The notes: generated by a model from the letters alone, not told the origin. A stretch of 64,000 nt of DNA from Niameybacter massiliensis (GCF_001282685.1 NZ_LN875035.1:509001-573000); one strand, 5' to 3'; shown: positions 35,784 to 45,165, numbered from the stretch's first letter. Numbers and translations: made by a program.

Positions 35784-37652
35784 TTAGAAAGTTACAGTTA
35801 AACCTGTTTGGAATTTTTCATCATCAATCACGACTGCAATATTAAATTCTCCTTTTACGCCCTCTTTCATTACATTCATTTGAATAGCACGTTTAAGGTC
35901 TGTTTGGAAGCTTGCTACACAGATTGCTGTGAATGTTTTTTCTGTTGTTGGCACATAGTATTGATAAGTTTTGTCTGCACCTTCTAAAAGAAGCATCACT
36001 AATTGACCTTTTGCAAATTCTGCATTAAATACGATACGGTCTATTTCTTCTGCAAAGTGTGCTTTGTACTTTTCTGGTACACTATTGCCTTCATCTTTAA
36101 GATCAGGAATTTCTGTTAAGAATTCTTCTGATGTCCCTAATGTACCAAGAATTTTACCTTTTCCAAGCTCTAAATTTGCACCATTGTGGTAAAGTGGCAT
36201 TTTTTCTGCACGGTAGTAGTTACTTGGTACTTGCATTTCAAACATGACTTCATCATTTAGAATTTCAACTGTAATAGCATTACGTGTTACATTATTTTCT
36301 GTTGACACTGCACTTTTCATAAGACTTTCAGTTGGCTTACCGTCTTCCATTACAATACCACCTGAGTGAACAAGGTAATGCCCATCTGCATAATATTCTA
36401 CGTTACAAATATAAGGTGAGAAGAACTCTGACCCACGCTCTTTTCCGTATTGCCATACTTGTTCAATTGTCATCTTGTCTGTATCAATTTTGTAGCGTAC
36501 ACCTCTTGAGAAGTTATCACCATTTTTAATATAGTCTTCTTTACGTTTTGCACGGTATTGACCGTTATCAAAGCACATCACATCCCCTTCTGGTGTAATA
36601 AGGCATGCATGTTGCTCATATTGCCAATCAAAGTTTTCACCAACTGGTGTGAAGAAATATTTTTCTACCATTTCTTGTGGCCATCCATCTGGATTACCAA
36701 GAATCCAATTAAGCTTACAGGTATCGTAATCCACATTAATAATCGCATCTTGGTGTCTACCTGAGAAAGATAAACTATTTGTTTTCTTATCATACCATAC
36801 TGCATTATTGTGGAACCAGTCGTGTGGTGTCCAGCTTCCTGATTTACCTGCTTCTTGTGGCAATACACTTTGGATATCCCATTTTTTAATAATTTCTCCT
36901 GTGTTACGATCTACAAGTACACAAAGATCTTCAATGGTTCCTCTTTCAAAGTCTTGAGTAAGGATCATAATATTACCATCTTCCATCTCAAGTTGGTCAT
37001 GATGGTAACCTCCTGGCAAACGGAATTCTTTATACATTTTCCCTACCATATCCATCTCAACAACACCTGTTGTTGTATAAGGTTTTTCTAAGAAACGTTC
37101 TGAACCAATTAAAAAGTGTCCATTTTTAATGCGTTTAATATCAAATACAAAGGTATCTGCTAAGTACCAACGGCATTCACCTTGGTAATCATAAGCTGCA
37201 CAATAAGCTTTACCTGTTGGACTGATAAACATTAAATTATCTTTCATATAAGCACTTGTTGTTTCAATTTTAGTTGGTTTTAATGCCATTGCATGAAGAG
37301 GTTCTGTTTGAAGATTGAAACAATGAACTTCTCCTGTTGCAAGTGTGATTTCAACCGTATTGTTATAGTCTGCATAGAGTCCAAGTACAGGTAGAACATG
37401 AGTTGTTGCTGCTTCATAGGTATGACTGATTGTACCTGCTTCTTCTTTACCTTTTACTGCAACTGTTACAGCTACTGGTTCCTCTGTCTTAAAAGCTACT
37501 ACTGCTGCTAAAGGCACAATATGATAAGGATTTAACTTCACATAAGGCTGGTCATAAGTATAATGACCTTGTTCAAATTCAGCAAGCATTGCTTGTTCAC
37601 TTTCATATTGACTATGAATAAGATGTTCTCTTTTTATCATTTCTACTGCCAT
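35784..37652 (-). CDS. Aryl-sulfate sulfotransferase (ASST family), no signal peptide
   Basis: 622 residues from ATG 37652, eight bases after AAAGGAG; an earlier ATG has no ribosome site. The N-terminal beta-sandwich (about 30-120) and the six-bladed propeller fit PF05935. Conserved histidine-bearing motifs include GGYHHDQLEMEDGN (about 215), WTPHDWFHNNAVWYD (about 265), FSGRHQDAIINVD and EQHACLITPEGD (about 345). Family members move sulfate from one aryl sulfate ester to another phenol through a sulfo-histidine, without PAPS. Enterobacterial ones are periplasmic; here no signal peptide is seen, so a cytoplasmic role is implied. It is co-transcribed with an SLC13-type anion transporter 46 bases upstream, which may bring in the substrate. 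Confidence 0.88.
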   Translation of the reverse strand: MAVEMIKREHLIHSQYESEQAMLAEFEQGHYTYDQPYVKLNPYHIVPLAAVVAFKTEEPVAVTVAVKGKEEAGTISHTYEAATTHVLPVLGLYADYNNTVEITLATGEVHCFNLQTEPLHAMALKPTKIETTSAYMKDNLMFISPTGKAYCAAYDYQGECRWYLADTFVFDIKRIKNGHFLIGSERFLEKPYTTTGVVEMDMVGKMYKEFRLPGGYHHDQLEMEDGNIMILTQDFERGTIEDLCVLVDRNTGEIIKKWDIQSVLPQEAGKSGSWTPHDWFHNNAVWYDKKTNSLSFSGRHQDAIINVDYDTCKLNWILGNPDGWPQEMVEKYFFTPVGENFDWQYEQHACLITPEGDVMCFDNGQYRAKRKEDYIKNGDNFSRGVRYKIDTDKMTIEQVWQYGKERGSEFFSPYICNVEYYADGHYLVHSGGIVMEDGKPTESLMKSAVSTENNVTRNAITVEILNDEVMFEMQVPSNYYRAEKMPLYHNGANLELGKGKILGTLGTSEEFLTEIPDLKDEGNSVPEKYKAHFAEEIDRIVFNAEFAKGQLVMLLLEGADKTYQYYVPTTEKTFTAICVASFQTDLKRAIQMNVMKEGVKGEFNIAVVIDDEKFQTGLTVTF

Positions 37653-37698
37653 TTTTATCGCTCCTTTTTTCATAACCCTTTTAAAATTTATTTCATTT

Positions 37699-39192
37699 CT
37701 AACCTATAACTAAATTAGCAAGTGGCACACCTAAAACGAGTAATACAAGTAATACATAGGCTGACATTGCGATAGTGTATTTATAAACTTCATTAGTTTT
37801 TACCCATTCTTTATTGGAATGTAAAATAGCTGCATAAGGACATGCTGCAGGTGTTACACTTGCAATGTGTACAGTAAAGATAATGAGCATAGCTACAGGA
37901 ATTGGATTAAAGCCCATTGTTGTTGCAAGAGATGATGAAATTGTAAGTAAGATAACTCCAATAACATAATTATTACTAAAGTTTGTTGCAATCAGTGCAA
38001 TAATTACGAAGATCACCATAATCATAATAGGACTTTTACCTGCTACAATACCTGAGAAAACATTGGTTAAAAAGTCTCGAATTCCTGTTTCTGGACTTGT
38101 TAAAGCAGAACCAATAACCAGTGCTGTTCCAATAATACATACCATTGGCCAGTTCATGACTCTATTCATAATCTGAGCAAATGGTAATAAAGGTTTTCCC
38201 TCTATACGAATAAGTGCTAAACAGGCTACAAGAAGTGTTACAAAACCTGCAGGCCCTAATGTATTTAAGATGTTTTTAATCCATAACCCTTCTGGTAAAA
38301 GGTTAGGTAGGAACATCCCTGCCATAAAGATAATAAGTGCACCGACTAACATCTTTTGTCTTAAATTCATAGGCGGAAGTTTTTCTTTTTCAAATAACTC
38401 TGTACGGACGGATTTTAATAAAGTAATATCCGGACGGAAAATATATTTAAACACAAGTACAAGACCTACAATAAGTACCAACCCTAATATAAGAGAGATG
38501 GTTAAGTATGAAAGTTGATTAATGGCAATACCTGATAACGCTTCAAAGTTTGTAAGCATTAAAAGTACAATCCCTCTAAATGGCATTGCCGCAAATCCAA
38601 AGAGTCCGACCATAACAACACCAACAATCATTAAGGTTGCATATTGATCACCTGGTTTATATCCAATATCTTTAAAAAGTCCATAAAGTATTGGCCAGAA
38701 TAAGAAAATGGCTGTATCTGTAGAAGTTAATATGGTTAAAATATATACACCCATAAAAATCATAAACGTAAATACCCATGGTCTACCATTGATAACTTTA
38801 CGTGTTACAAACCATCTACCTATGTATTTACAAATATCATTTGCATTAATTGCACCTACAAGTGCCAAGATCCCTACAACTAAAATAATTTGGTTACTCC
38901 CAAAAGATTCAGCAAATGCTTTATTCATCGGCATAAATCCTGTTAGTGCAATGGCTACGAGCCCTAATAAACTTGGCCATACAGTATCTACTGTTGTCCA
39001 TAAATAAATAAGTCCTAAGAAAATCCCTAATATTTTCATTCCCATTGGTGTAATCGGATCGATAGGTGATAAATACCCAAAGCCAAACATGAATAATAAA
39101 CCTATAGAACAATGACATAAGTACATCACATCTACTTTACTTTTTGTTTCGACTGCTACACCCTTTACCTCTAGAACAGCTTCCTTCGACAT
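37699..39192 (-). CDS. SLC13/DASS-family anion transporter
   Basis: 497 residues with about 11-12 membrane helices and little soluble sequence. Features of the divalent anion:Na+ symporter family are visible: a helix-breaking SGNQ-like SFGSNQIIL segment near residue 93, ILTSTDTAIFLFWP near 155, and a second repeat with ATNFSNNYVIGVI near 405 that resembles the paired SNT motifs. Typical substrates are dicarboxylates, tricarboxylates or sulfate. It is first in the operon with the aryl-sulfate sulfotransferase and divergent from a Crp/Fnr regulator, so an organic anion or sulfate ester is a reasonable guess. The start ATG 39192 follows AAAGGAGG. Confidence 0.88.
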   Translation of the reverse strand: MSKEAVLEVKGVAVETKSKVDVMYLCHCSIGLLFMFGFGYLSPIDPITPMGMKILGIFLGLIYLWTTVDTVWPSLLGLVAIALTGFMPMNKAFAESFGSNQIILVVGILALVGAINANDICKYIGRWFVTRKVINGRPWVFTFMIFMGVYILTILTSTDTAIFLFWPILYGLFKDIGYKPGDQYATLMIVGVVMVGLFGFAAMPFRGIVLLMLTNFEALSGIAINQLSYLTISLILGLVLIVGLVLVFKYIFRPDITLLKSVRTELFEKEKLPPMNLRQKMLVGALIIFMAGMFLPNLLPEGLWIKNILNTLGPAGFVTLLVACLALIRIEGKPLLPFAQIMNRVMNWPMVCIIGTALVIGSALTSPETGIRDFLTNVFSGIVAGKSPIMIMVIFVIIALIATNFSNNYVIGVILLTISSSLATTMGFNPIPVAMLIIFTVHIASVTPAACPYAAILHSNKEWVKTNEVYKYTIAMSAYVLLVLLVLGVPLANLVIG

Positions 39193-39208
39193 ATTTGCTC
39201 CCTCCTTT

Positions 39209-39315
39209 ATTTGTTAAAATAATATCATATAGTTTTGTTTTTACGATTAGTCCACGCTAATATTTTATATTTTTTTAACAAAAATATATTTTTATATAGC
39301 TATTTACGTTATAAT
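39209..39315. promoter_or_regulatory. Divergent control region, transporter / Crp-type regulator
   Basis: Inverted TTTGTTAA (39210-39217) and TTAACAAA (39275-39282) occur 57 bases apart between the two divergent genes, and a TATAAT (39310-39315) could be the -10 box of the regulator gene, which begins at 39436. No classical TGTGA-N6-TCACA site is visible. Suggestive only. Confidence 0.35.
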
Positions 39316-39435
39316 AAAGATAGTTTTAAAATTTTATTTGTGCATTGTATGCAACCTATTTATTCAAAACAAAACGTATGCTATATTTTTATTTTGTTAA
39401 TTTATTTTCAACATCTTTACCTCAGGAGGTATGCT

Positions 39436-40113
39436 ATGAAACAACTTGACCATGAACATTTTCAAATTCTCTGTAATGCAGGTACGCTTCAAAAACTCCC
39501 CAAAGGCCATATCTTTTATGATGGTTACGATAATCTTGATGCCATCTACTGCCTAACTGATGGCCTTTGCGCCTTGATGAGCCTTAAAGATTCTGGCAAA
39601 GAACATATTTATCATTATCTCAAACCAGGTTCTATCATTGGTTTTACTCCAGCCTTTTTAGAATATACTCATGAACAAGATACAACTTCTGAAGCTTACT
39701 TTCTTCTTAAAGCCAAAAGTAACTGCACGGTATATCGTCTTGAAAAAGAGCGTATTTTTGAACTCATGCAAACTTATCCACAAATCTTAAAATTTATTAT
39801 GCTTTCCATGGCTAATACTTCTAGAAATTTGCTTAAACATTTCTATACCGCTCAAGAAAGTAATGCGGCTTCAAAAATTGCCTTTACCTTGCTCTCTCTT
39901 GCAGAAGAAGTAAATGGTGATTTTATATTACATAAAGAATTTAACTATCCTGAGCTTTCTAAGTACTTAGGCATTCATCATATTACCGTAGCTAGAATTA
40001 TTGGTAGTTTTAAAGATGAGGGTATTATAAAAAAATTAGGCCACTCCATCAAAATTCTTGATCAAGAGGCCCTTATGGATTATGCTCAAAATAAAAAAAT
40101 CCTTCAATATTAA
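39436..40113 (+). CDS. Crp/Fnr-family transcriptional regulator
   Basis: 225 residues from ATG 39436, which has AGGAGG directly before it; the reading frame stays open for 67 codons upstream but that part has no ribosome site. An N-terminal cyclic-nucleotide-binding-like beta-roll (about 10-120), a dimerisation helix, and a C-terminal winged helix with the recognition segment YLGIHHITVARIIGSFKDEGII (about 175-197). No cluster of cysteines for an iron-sulfur centre is visible. It is divergent from the anion transporter/sulfotransferase operon, which it most likely controls; the effector is unknown. Confidence 0.88.
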   Translation: MKQLDHEHFQILCNAGTLQKLPKGHIFYDGYDNLDAIYCLTDGLCALMSLKDSGKEHIYHYLKPGSIIGFTPAFLEYTHEQDTTSEAYFLLKAKSNCTVYRLEKERIFELMQTYPQILKFIMLSMANTSRNLLKHFYTAQESNAASKIAFTLLSLAEEVNGDFILHKEFNYPELSKYLGIHHITVARIIGSFKDEGIIKKLGHSIKILDQEALMDYAQNKKILQY

Positions 40114-40150
40114 AAAAGTCCTCAAAGCTTAACAGCTTAAGGACTTTTTT
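40112..40150. terminator. Terminator shared by the Crp-type gene and a small membrane protein gene
   Basis: A long stem (40112-40129 with 40134-40150, one bulge) with A-run and T-run at the ends lies just after the regulator stop codon. The end of the convergent gene (40129) is inside it. Confidence 0.88.
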
Positions 40151-40512
40151 AATTGTATGTAGTCTGCTCCTGCAAAGAGAACTATTGCTATAATGGTTAC
40201 CAGTATATCATATCCATCAAATGGACTATTTAAAAACAGATCATGAACAATTTCAGATCCTAATGCCCCTATAAAAATACATCCAAGAGTTATCATCATA
40301 GATTTTAACGTAAATGCTTTTTTATAATAGGTTTCATACACTTGACAAACACAACTAGCAAAGAACCATACTGCTGCAAAGTTTGGCATCACACCTAGTA
40401 TAAAACCCACTCCACTTATTGCGCTTACACTCGTCTCTCTTAAAAAAATGGTCACCGCCCATAAGAGTATCCCTATAATCCCTAACACTTGTGTTAACTT
40501 TATATCCTTCAT
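40129..40512 (-). CDS. Small four-helix membrane protein, unknown function
   Basis: 127 residues with about four hydrophobic helices (roughly 8-25, 33-58, 70-88 and 100-118), short loops and a C-terminal lysine pair. AGGGGAG precedes ATG 40512. No family is recognised with confidence. Its last codons form one arm of the terminator at 40112-40150. It is an isolated gene between the Crp-type regulator and ribokinase; no function is proposed. Confidence 0.65.
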   Translation of the reverse strand: MKDIKLTQVLGIIGILLWAVTIFLRETSVSAISGVGFILGVMPNFAAVWFFASCVCQVYETYYKKAFTLKSMMITLGCIFIGALGSEIVHDLFLNSPFDGYDILVTIIAIVLFAGADYIQLKKSLSC

Positions 40513-40739
40513 TTAATCTCCCCTTCTACATTCTTTTTTGGTTTTTTATAAGTTCTAAAGCTTTGCCCCTTACTTTGTATCCCTCTATACAACGCTATAA
40601 ATCCAATGCATTCGTTTATATCTAAGTCTTACCTATGCTTTTTAGATGTCACAATATTTTTATATACTTTTATAAAATATCATATTTAATTAGATATTTC
40701 AATTTTATATTTTGGCCTTTTTGTGAGGTATCTTTTTAC

Positions 40740-41624
40740 TTATTTTACATTGTTTCTATAAGCTTTTATTTGTTCTAAAGTTGGCATACCACCTTGTGCA
40801 CTTAATTGGGTTACAGACAGGCCCGCTGCCAAGTTTGCAAAATCAATAGCCTCCCTTAATCCTGTTCCCTGTGCTAATTGATATGCAAGTGCACCATTAA
40901 AGGTATCTCCTGCACCTGTTGTATCTACTACTTCCATCTTATAAGCAGGTACATTAACCACTTCTTTCCCATCATAAAAGCTTACCCCTTGTGCACCCTG
41001 GGTAACAATTAATTTATTGGGATACTTTTTAAGACATGCTTCAAGAGATTCTTCTTCTCCAAATAATATTTTGCATTCATGCTCATTAGGTGTTAAGTAC
41101 GTACATTGTTCAATAAGTGCTTTGGGTAAGACCTGTGCTGGTGCTGGATTTAGAATAAGTGGAATGCCTTTTTTAGACGTCATTTCTCCTAAATAGCATA
41201 CAGCCTCTAACGGAATCTCTAACTGGGTAACAACTAAATCAGCTGCTTCTATTATCTTACGATTGGCTTCTATATAGTCTACTGTTACCGATTGATTGGC
41301 TCCTGGTACAACAATGATACTATTATCTTGTTCACTGAGTGTAATAACAGCTACACCATTTGGTCCCTCTACTTGCTTAAGATACGCAAGTTCTAAGCCC
41401 TCTTTTTGAAGCACCTCATACATTAACTTACCATTCGTATCCTCTCCAATACATCCAAGCATTGCACATGTTTCGCCTAACCTTCCAATAGCTACTGCTT
41501 GATTGGCACCTTTTCCTCCAGGGAATGTATGAAAATCACGTCCTGATAAGGTTTCACCTTTTTCCGGTCTTCTCTCTACTTCCACAACTAAATCTATATT
41601 TAAACTACCTACCACTACAATCAT
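40740..41624 (-). CDS. rbsK: Ribokinase
   Basis: 294 residues from ATG 41624, behind AAAGGAGA; an open frame of 22 codons upstream lacks a ribosome site. PfkB family: MIVVVGSLNIDLV start, GGKGANQAVA substrate motif (about 39), the NPAPA segment (about 175), and the C-terminal anion-hole signature DTTGAGDTFNGA (about 240) with the catalytic aspartate. It phosphorylates ribose at C5. The nucleoside hydrolase gene just upstream on the same strand would supply ribose; a terminator at 41741 lies between them, so co-transcription would need read-through. Confidence 0.94.
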   Translation of the reverse strand: MIVVVGSLNIDLVVEVERRPEKGETLSGRDFHTFPGGKGANQAVAIGRLGETCAMLGCIGEDTNGKLMYEVLQKEGLELAYLKQVEGPNGVAVITLSEQDNSIIVVPGANQSVTVDYIEANRKIIEAADLVVTQLEIPLEAVCYLGEMTSKKGIPLILNPAPAQVLPKALIEQCTYLTPNEHECKILFGEEESLEACLKKYPNKLIVTQGAQGVSFYDGKEVVNVPAYKMEVVDTTGAGDTFNGALAYQLAQGTGLREAIDFANLAAGLSVTQLSAQGGMPTLEQIKAYRNNVK

Positions 41625-41740
41625 GTTTAATCTCCTTTTGCATTTCATCTGCTTTATTTTTGTCCTTTTACGTGATTTATATTTTATCATACTTCATCAC
41701 TCTTCATTTAAAGTCTATTGGGATTTAATAAAGTTCATAA

Positions 41741-41772
41741 GAAAAAGCTGATAACCTTCAACGTCTATCAGC
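41741..41772 (-). terminator. Terminator after the nucleoside hydrolase gene
   Basis: A 7-bp stem (41747-41753 with 41766-41772) followed by TTTTTC on the minus strand, 13 bases past the stop codon. Confidence 0.75.
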
Positions 41773-41784
41773 CCTTCTTTATAT

Positions 41785-42708
41785 TTAATACTTTAACATT
41801 TCTTCAAGTAAATGAATAAATCTAGGGGTATCAACCGCTATAGCTACCTCTACATTAGGCTGCTTCCTGGTTACATGTTCTAAGTCTATACGTGTTTGTC
41901 CTCTGTACTTTTCATCGTGTATCTCTACCTCACCATAACAGGCTGTATACGTTAATAATGGGGGACAAATCACGCTAGCTACAGCTAATGCATCATGAAG
42001 CATAACTGTATCCTTTCCCATTTGCTTACTGAGTTGTTGTAAAAAATGTAGTAACTGCTTCACAACCTCTTTATAAGGATGTTCATATTCGAATAACTTA
42101 TTCATGTTGGTTTCATTTAAAACACCTTTTGTTGTTACATCTAATCCTACCATTTTGAGAGGAATTCCTGACTCGAATACGATCTGAGCAGCTAGTGGAT
42201 CTGCCCATATATTAAATTCTGCAAAAGGTGTACGATTTCCTCTTCCAGTGGAGCCACCCATAAATGTAATTGTCTTAACATGTTGAAATAAATCAGGATA
42301 CTTTTTTAGCGCCTTGGCAAGATTAGTTAACGGCCCTAGTGCAATAATTTCTAATTCACCCTTTAAACTTACTGCTTTTTCATAGATAAAGTCCCATGCG
42401 TACTGCTCAATACATTTCTGATTAGATTGTGGTAATTTAACACCACCTAACCCACCTTCTCCATGAAAAGCTTCTGCACTTTCAAGTGAATGTCCTAAAG
42501 GTGATCGTGCACCGCGTATAACAGGTGCTTCTAATTCTAGGAATTCAACAATATTTAAAGCATTTTGTGTAACCTTATCACTTCCTAAATTTCCTGCTAC
42601 GGTTGTAATCCCTTCTATCTTTAATTGTGGATTTTGTTTTGCTAGCATAAGTGCTACAAAATCATCTACTCCTGGATCGGTATCTATGATCACTGATAGG
42701 ACCTTCAT
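41785..42708 (-). CDS. Inosine-uridine-type nucleoside hydrolase
   Basis: 307 residues. The N-terminal calcium-binding cluster DTDPGVDD (9-16) is the hallmark of the family. Further along are GPLTNLAKAL (about 122), MGGS, FNIWADPLAA (about 165) and MLHDALAVA (about 240) with the conserved aspartate. It cleaves ribonucleosides to base plus ribose in the cytoplasm. With ribokinase downstream and an NCS2 purine permease a few kilobases away, it fits nucleoside salvage. Which base is preferred cannot be said. Confidence 0.94.
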   Translation of the reverse strand: MKVLSVIIDTDPGVDDFVALMLAKQNPQLKIEGITTVAGNLGSDKVTQNALNIVEFLELEAPVIRGARSPLGHSLESAEAFHGEGGLGGVKLPQSNQKCIEQYAWDFIYEKAVSLKGELEIIALGPLTNLAKALKKYPDLFQHVKTITFMGGSTGRGNRTPFAEFNIWADPLAAQIVFESGIPLKMVGLDVTTKGVLNETNMNKLFEYEHPYKEVVKQLLHFLQQLSKQMGKDTVMLHDALAVASVICPPLLTYTACYGEVEIHDEKYRGQTRIDLEHVTRKQPNVEVAIAVDTPRFIHLLEEMLKY

Positions 42709-42800
42709 TATCTTTTCCTCTTTCTTATCTTAATTGAATTTATCTTTAAGCACTTCATTCTTTTCATTGTATCTTTTTATTCTCTATTCTATCACTTTTT

Positions 42801-42977
42801 TTATACATTCGTCCAATCATTTCCCTGTGCTAAAACGCCCATATAAGCATACCACATTTGATTGGCTTCTTCTTTTGAAATATTCTTTTTACACGCTAAA
42901 TAATCTCTTAGCTTATAGGCTTTTAACATAGAATGAATATAATAGGTCACAAATTCTTTTAATCTACACTTAATCAT
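42801..42977 (-). CDS. Small hypothetical protein (58 aa)
   Basis: ATG 42977 is preceded at eight bases by GAGGAG. The product is 58 residues, basic at the N-terminus and aromatic-rich, with no membrane helix. An upstream ATG (43001) would precede that ribosome site. The good ribosome site and unbroken frame in otherwise empty sequence argue for a real gene, but no family is recognised. Confidence 0.5.
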   Translation of the reverse strand: MIKCRLKEFVTYYIHSMLKAYKLRDYLACKKNISKEEANQMWYAYMGVLAQGNDWTNV

Positions 42978-43086
42978 GATCCCATCTCCTCTATTTTCCA
43001 TATTAATAGCTATTACATGATTTCTTGTTCTAGACCAAAAATCTTCTTGTCTCCATTAAATTTTCTAATTTCTAACTCATAGAATA

Positions 43087-43122
43087 AGGACTTAAGTAAA
43101 TGATCTCACTTACTTAAGTCCT
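43087..43122 (-). terminator. Terminator-like 13-bp inverted repeat
   Basis: Arms 43087-43099 and 43110-43122 pair perfectly just beyond the stop of the 194-residue protein. The following T-tract is weak (CTTATTCT). Confidence 0.65.
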
Positions 43123-43126
43123 CATC

Positions 43127-43711
43127 TTATCCTATACTTTCAACTAAATCCATCATTTCTTGTTCATTTAATGCCTCTTGGCTCCTTATGGAGTAAGTAT
43201 AAGTACCGTCTGTCCATACTGCTAAATAAATACCACTAGAATCACCTTTTAATGTAACCTCATCCCATTTACTATCCACATCTTCTTCTAGTGGATAATC
43301 CGTATAATCTCCACTGATGTCCTGTGTACCTTCAGCCATACGATAAGTGATTTCATTGGTAGAACTTGCATATACCACTTGTGCTATATGCCCATCTATA
43401 GTTGAAAAACTACTCCTCATATAGTCACTCGGAATAATAGGTAACTTTAATGTGAAAGGTAATGCAGCCTCAAGTTCTTCTAACGTTGCGTATTCTATAA
43501 TAGGATTTGGCATACTTATAGGCATTTCTACTACTCTTTCAACAGGTTCTTCATCTACTACTACATCTATACTTTCTGATTGCTCATTCTCTACTACTTC
43601 ACTTTCTTCTTTTTGTGAAGCTTGTGTCATACTTCTGAAAACAAGACCAGCTATCAAAATACTTCCTAATCCTAGTCCAGATTGCATTGATTGTTGACTA
43701 TGACGTTGCAT
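43127..43711 (-). CDS. Hypothetical membrane-anchored protein with DUF4367-like C-terminal domain
   Basis: 194 residues. A hydrophobic segment at about 11-27 (a weak signal anchor) is followed by a very acidic linker (30-65) and then a compact domain of about 110 residues ending in a YTYSIRSQEALNEQEMMDLVESIG stretch. That ending resembles the DUF4367 domain often found at the outer end of anti-sigma or sensor-like membrane proteins in Clostridia; the match is by eye. GGAGGT precedes the start. No partner gene is adjacent, so the role is unknown. Confidence 0.6.
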   Translation of the reverse strand: MQRHSQQSMQSGLGLGSILIAGLVFRSMTQASQKEESEVVENEQSESIDVVVDEEPVERVVEMPISMPNPIIEYATLEELEAALPFTLKLPIIPSDYMRSSFSTIDGHIAQVVYASSTNEITYRMAEGTQDISGDYTDYPLEEDVDSKWDEVTLKGDSSGIYLAVWTDGTYTYSIRSQEALNEQEMMDLVESIG

Positions 43712-43779
43712 TTTGAGACCTCCATGATGTTTGATACCATCAATATATGCTGTCTTTTTCCAATTTGCTCCTAAAAATT

Positions 43780-45165
43780 CTATTTCTTATAAATAGATGT
43801 TCTTACTGGTAGCATCTCTTCTACCCATTCATTGGTTTCTCTGTCATAGAACTTCGTATCTGAATTCACTGCAAAAGGTATGCCTGCCTCTATTAATTGT
43901 TCACTCATATATGTTGCAAAGACTACTTGTTCATGAATCGTATAATCATTTCCATCATTATAGTTACCTGGCATCCAAGCACCTACCCATGTTGGTATAC
44001 CTGTTGATTGTTGCCATTCAAGTGCTAAATCAATCTTTTCATTGATAAGTGCTTTTTCTTCTTCTGTTCCTATGGCCCATAGCTTACGCTCATTGGTCTT
44101 ACTCGGTCCTGAAGCATAAAAATGCCATTGGGCCATTAAGTAGCCATTATAATCTGTTGGTATGTTAAGTTCACTTAGATACGCCGCATCCGAACGCAAT
44201 CGTGGTGAAATCATAATAATCCTTGTTGGATTTGTTTGACGAATCGCTGTTACAATACGTTCATAAATTTTATTTAATTTCTCTGGTTGCTTATTCAGTG
44301 TATCTGTTGCTTCAATAAGTAAATCAAAGGAAAGAAGATGAGAAACATCTTTATAACGTTCGGCAACTGTTTCCCACCACTTTACCACCTTTTTAATATT
44401 CTTCTCACTCGGTTCATTTTTAAATTCATCTGCTTGATATGCAATGATAGGTATTAAACCTACTTCAAGACAATCTTCTATCTGTTGATCTAAGCTTTTA
44501 AAGAGTTCTTCATCTGCTTCATCTTTTACTCTAATGCGTACATGGCTAACACCTGCAGCTTTAAAGTCTTGTGCAGCTTGTTTATTATAAGACTTACGTC
44601 CTTGTTCCGTTTTAGACCAGTCTACATCCATCCCTTTTCCTAATAACCCTTGATAACGCCATGGATCAATTGGACCTTCTGCTTCTTGTTTATTTGTAAT
44701 ATAAGTAATCCCATTTTCAAAGTTCACTTCACAACCTAGATTTTCTGTTACAAATCGTAAAGGTACATAAGTTCTATCATTTCTTAAACTTGCTGTCGTG
44801 GAATATACAGGCACCCCCTCTCTCTCATCAATATATACTTGTTTGCCATTGATGGTTGCCTCTGGGCTTCCTATTTGTAGAGATATATGGTTATTACCAT
44901 CCTCTACTGTTACTCTTCCTGCTAAAGCATCCCATCCTGTTTTATACCCTAACCTTTCTGCCATAAGACGTAGCGGTACATGTGTACGTCCCTCTATGGT
45001 TATAGGTACACCTGTTGTAGCATCAAACTCTACTTTGACACCCTCTACAACAATATCCCCTGGCAAAGGTTGTCCATAAACCCTATACTGCTGATTTAAA
45101 AGTATTGTAGCACCAAGTAACCCACAGGCTACCTTCTTATGTATAAGCATTCTATTTCCTCGCAC
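43780..45165 (-). CDS. Secreted protein: copper-amine-oxidase-type stalk domain plus GH5-like barrel lacking the nucleophile
   Basis: 461 residues. A signal peptide (to about residue 31) is followed by a PF07833-type domain (about 33-155, motifs TIEGRTHVPLRLMAERLGY and NDRTYVPLRFVTENLG) that usually tethers or spaces surface proteins. From about 165 a GH5-like TIM barrel follows. E285 in DLLIEATD takes the place of the acid/base NEP glutamate, and WHFY is the conserved histidine strand, but the strand that should carry the nucleophile reads IPTWVGAWMPG with A396 where a glutamate is expected. The protein may thus be a glycan-binding pseudo-enzyme. The start chosen is GTG 45165, five bases from AGGAGG; ATG 45150 is an alternative. 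Monocistronic by appearance. Confidence 0.82.
   Translation of the reverse strand: MRGNRMLIHKKVACGLLGATILLNQQYRVYGQPLPGDIVVEGVKVEFDATTGVPITIEGRTHVPLRLMAERLGYKTGWDALAGRVTVEDGNNHISLQIGSPEATINGKQVYIDEREGVPVYSTTASLRNDRTYVPLRFVTENLGCEVNFENGITYITNKQEAEGPIDPWRYQGLLGKGMDVDWSKTEQGRKSYNKQAAQDFKAAGVSHVRIRVKDEADEELFKSLDQQIEDCLEVGLIPIIAYQADEFKNEPSEKNIKKVVKWWETVAERYKDVSHLLSFDLLIEATDTLNKQPEKLNKIYERIVTAIRQTNPTRIIMISPRLRSDAAYLSELNIPTDYNGYLMAQWHFYASGPSKTNERKLWAIGTEEEKALINEKIDLALEWQQSTGIPTWVGAWMPGNYNDGNDYTIHEQVVFATYMSEQLIEAGIPFAVNSDTKFYDRETNEWVEEMLPVRTSIYKK

Noticed and set aside
39235-39435. 67-codon N-terminal extension of the Crp/Fnr regulator
   Set aside because: The extension is hydrophobic, low-complexity AT-rich translation with no ribosome site; ATG 39436 has a perfect AGGAGG.
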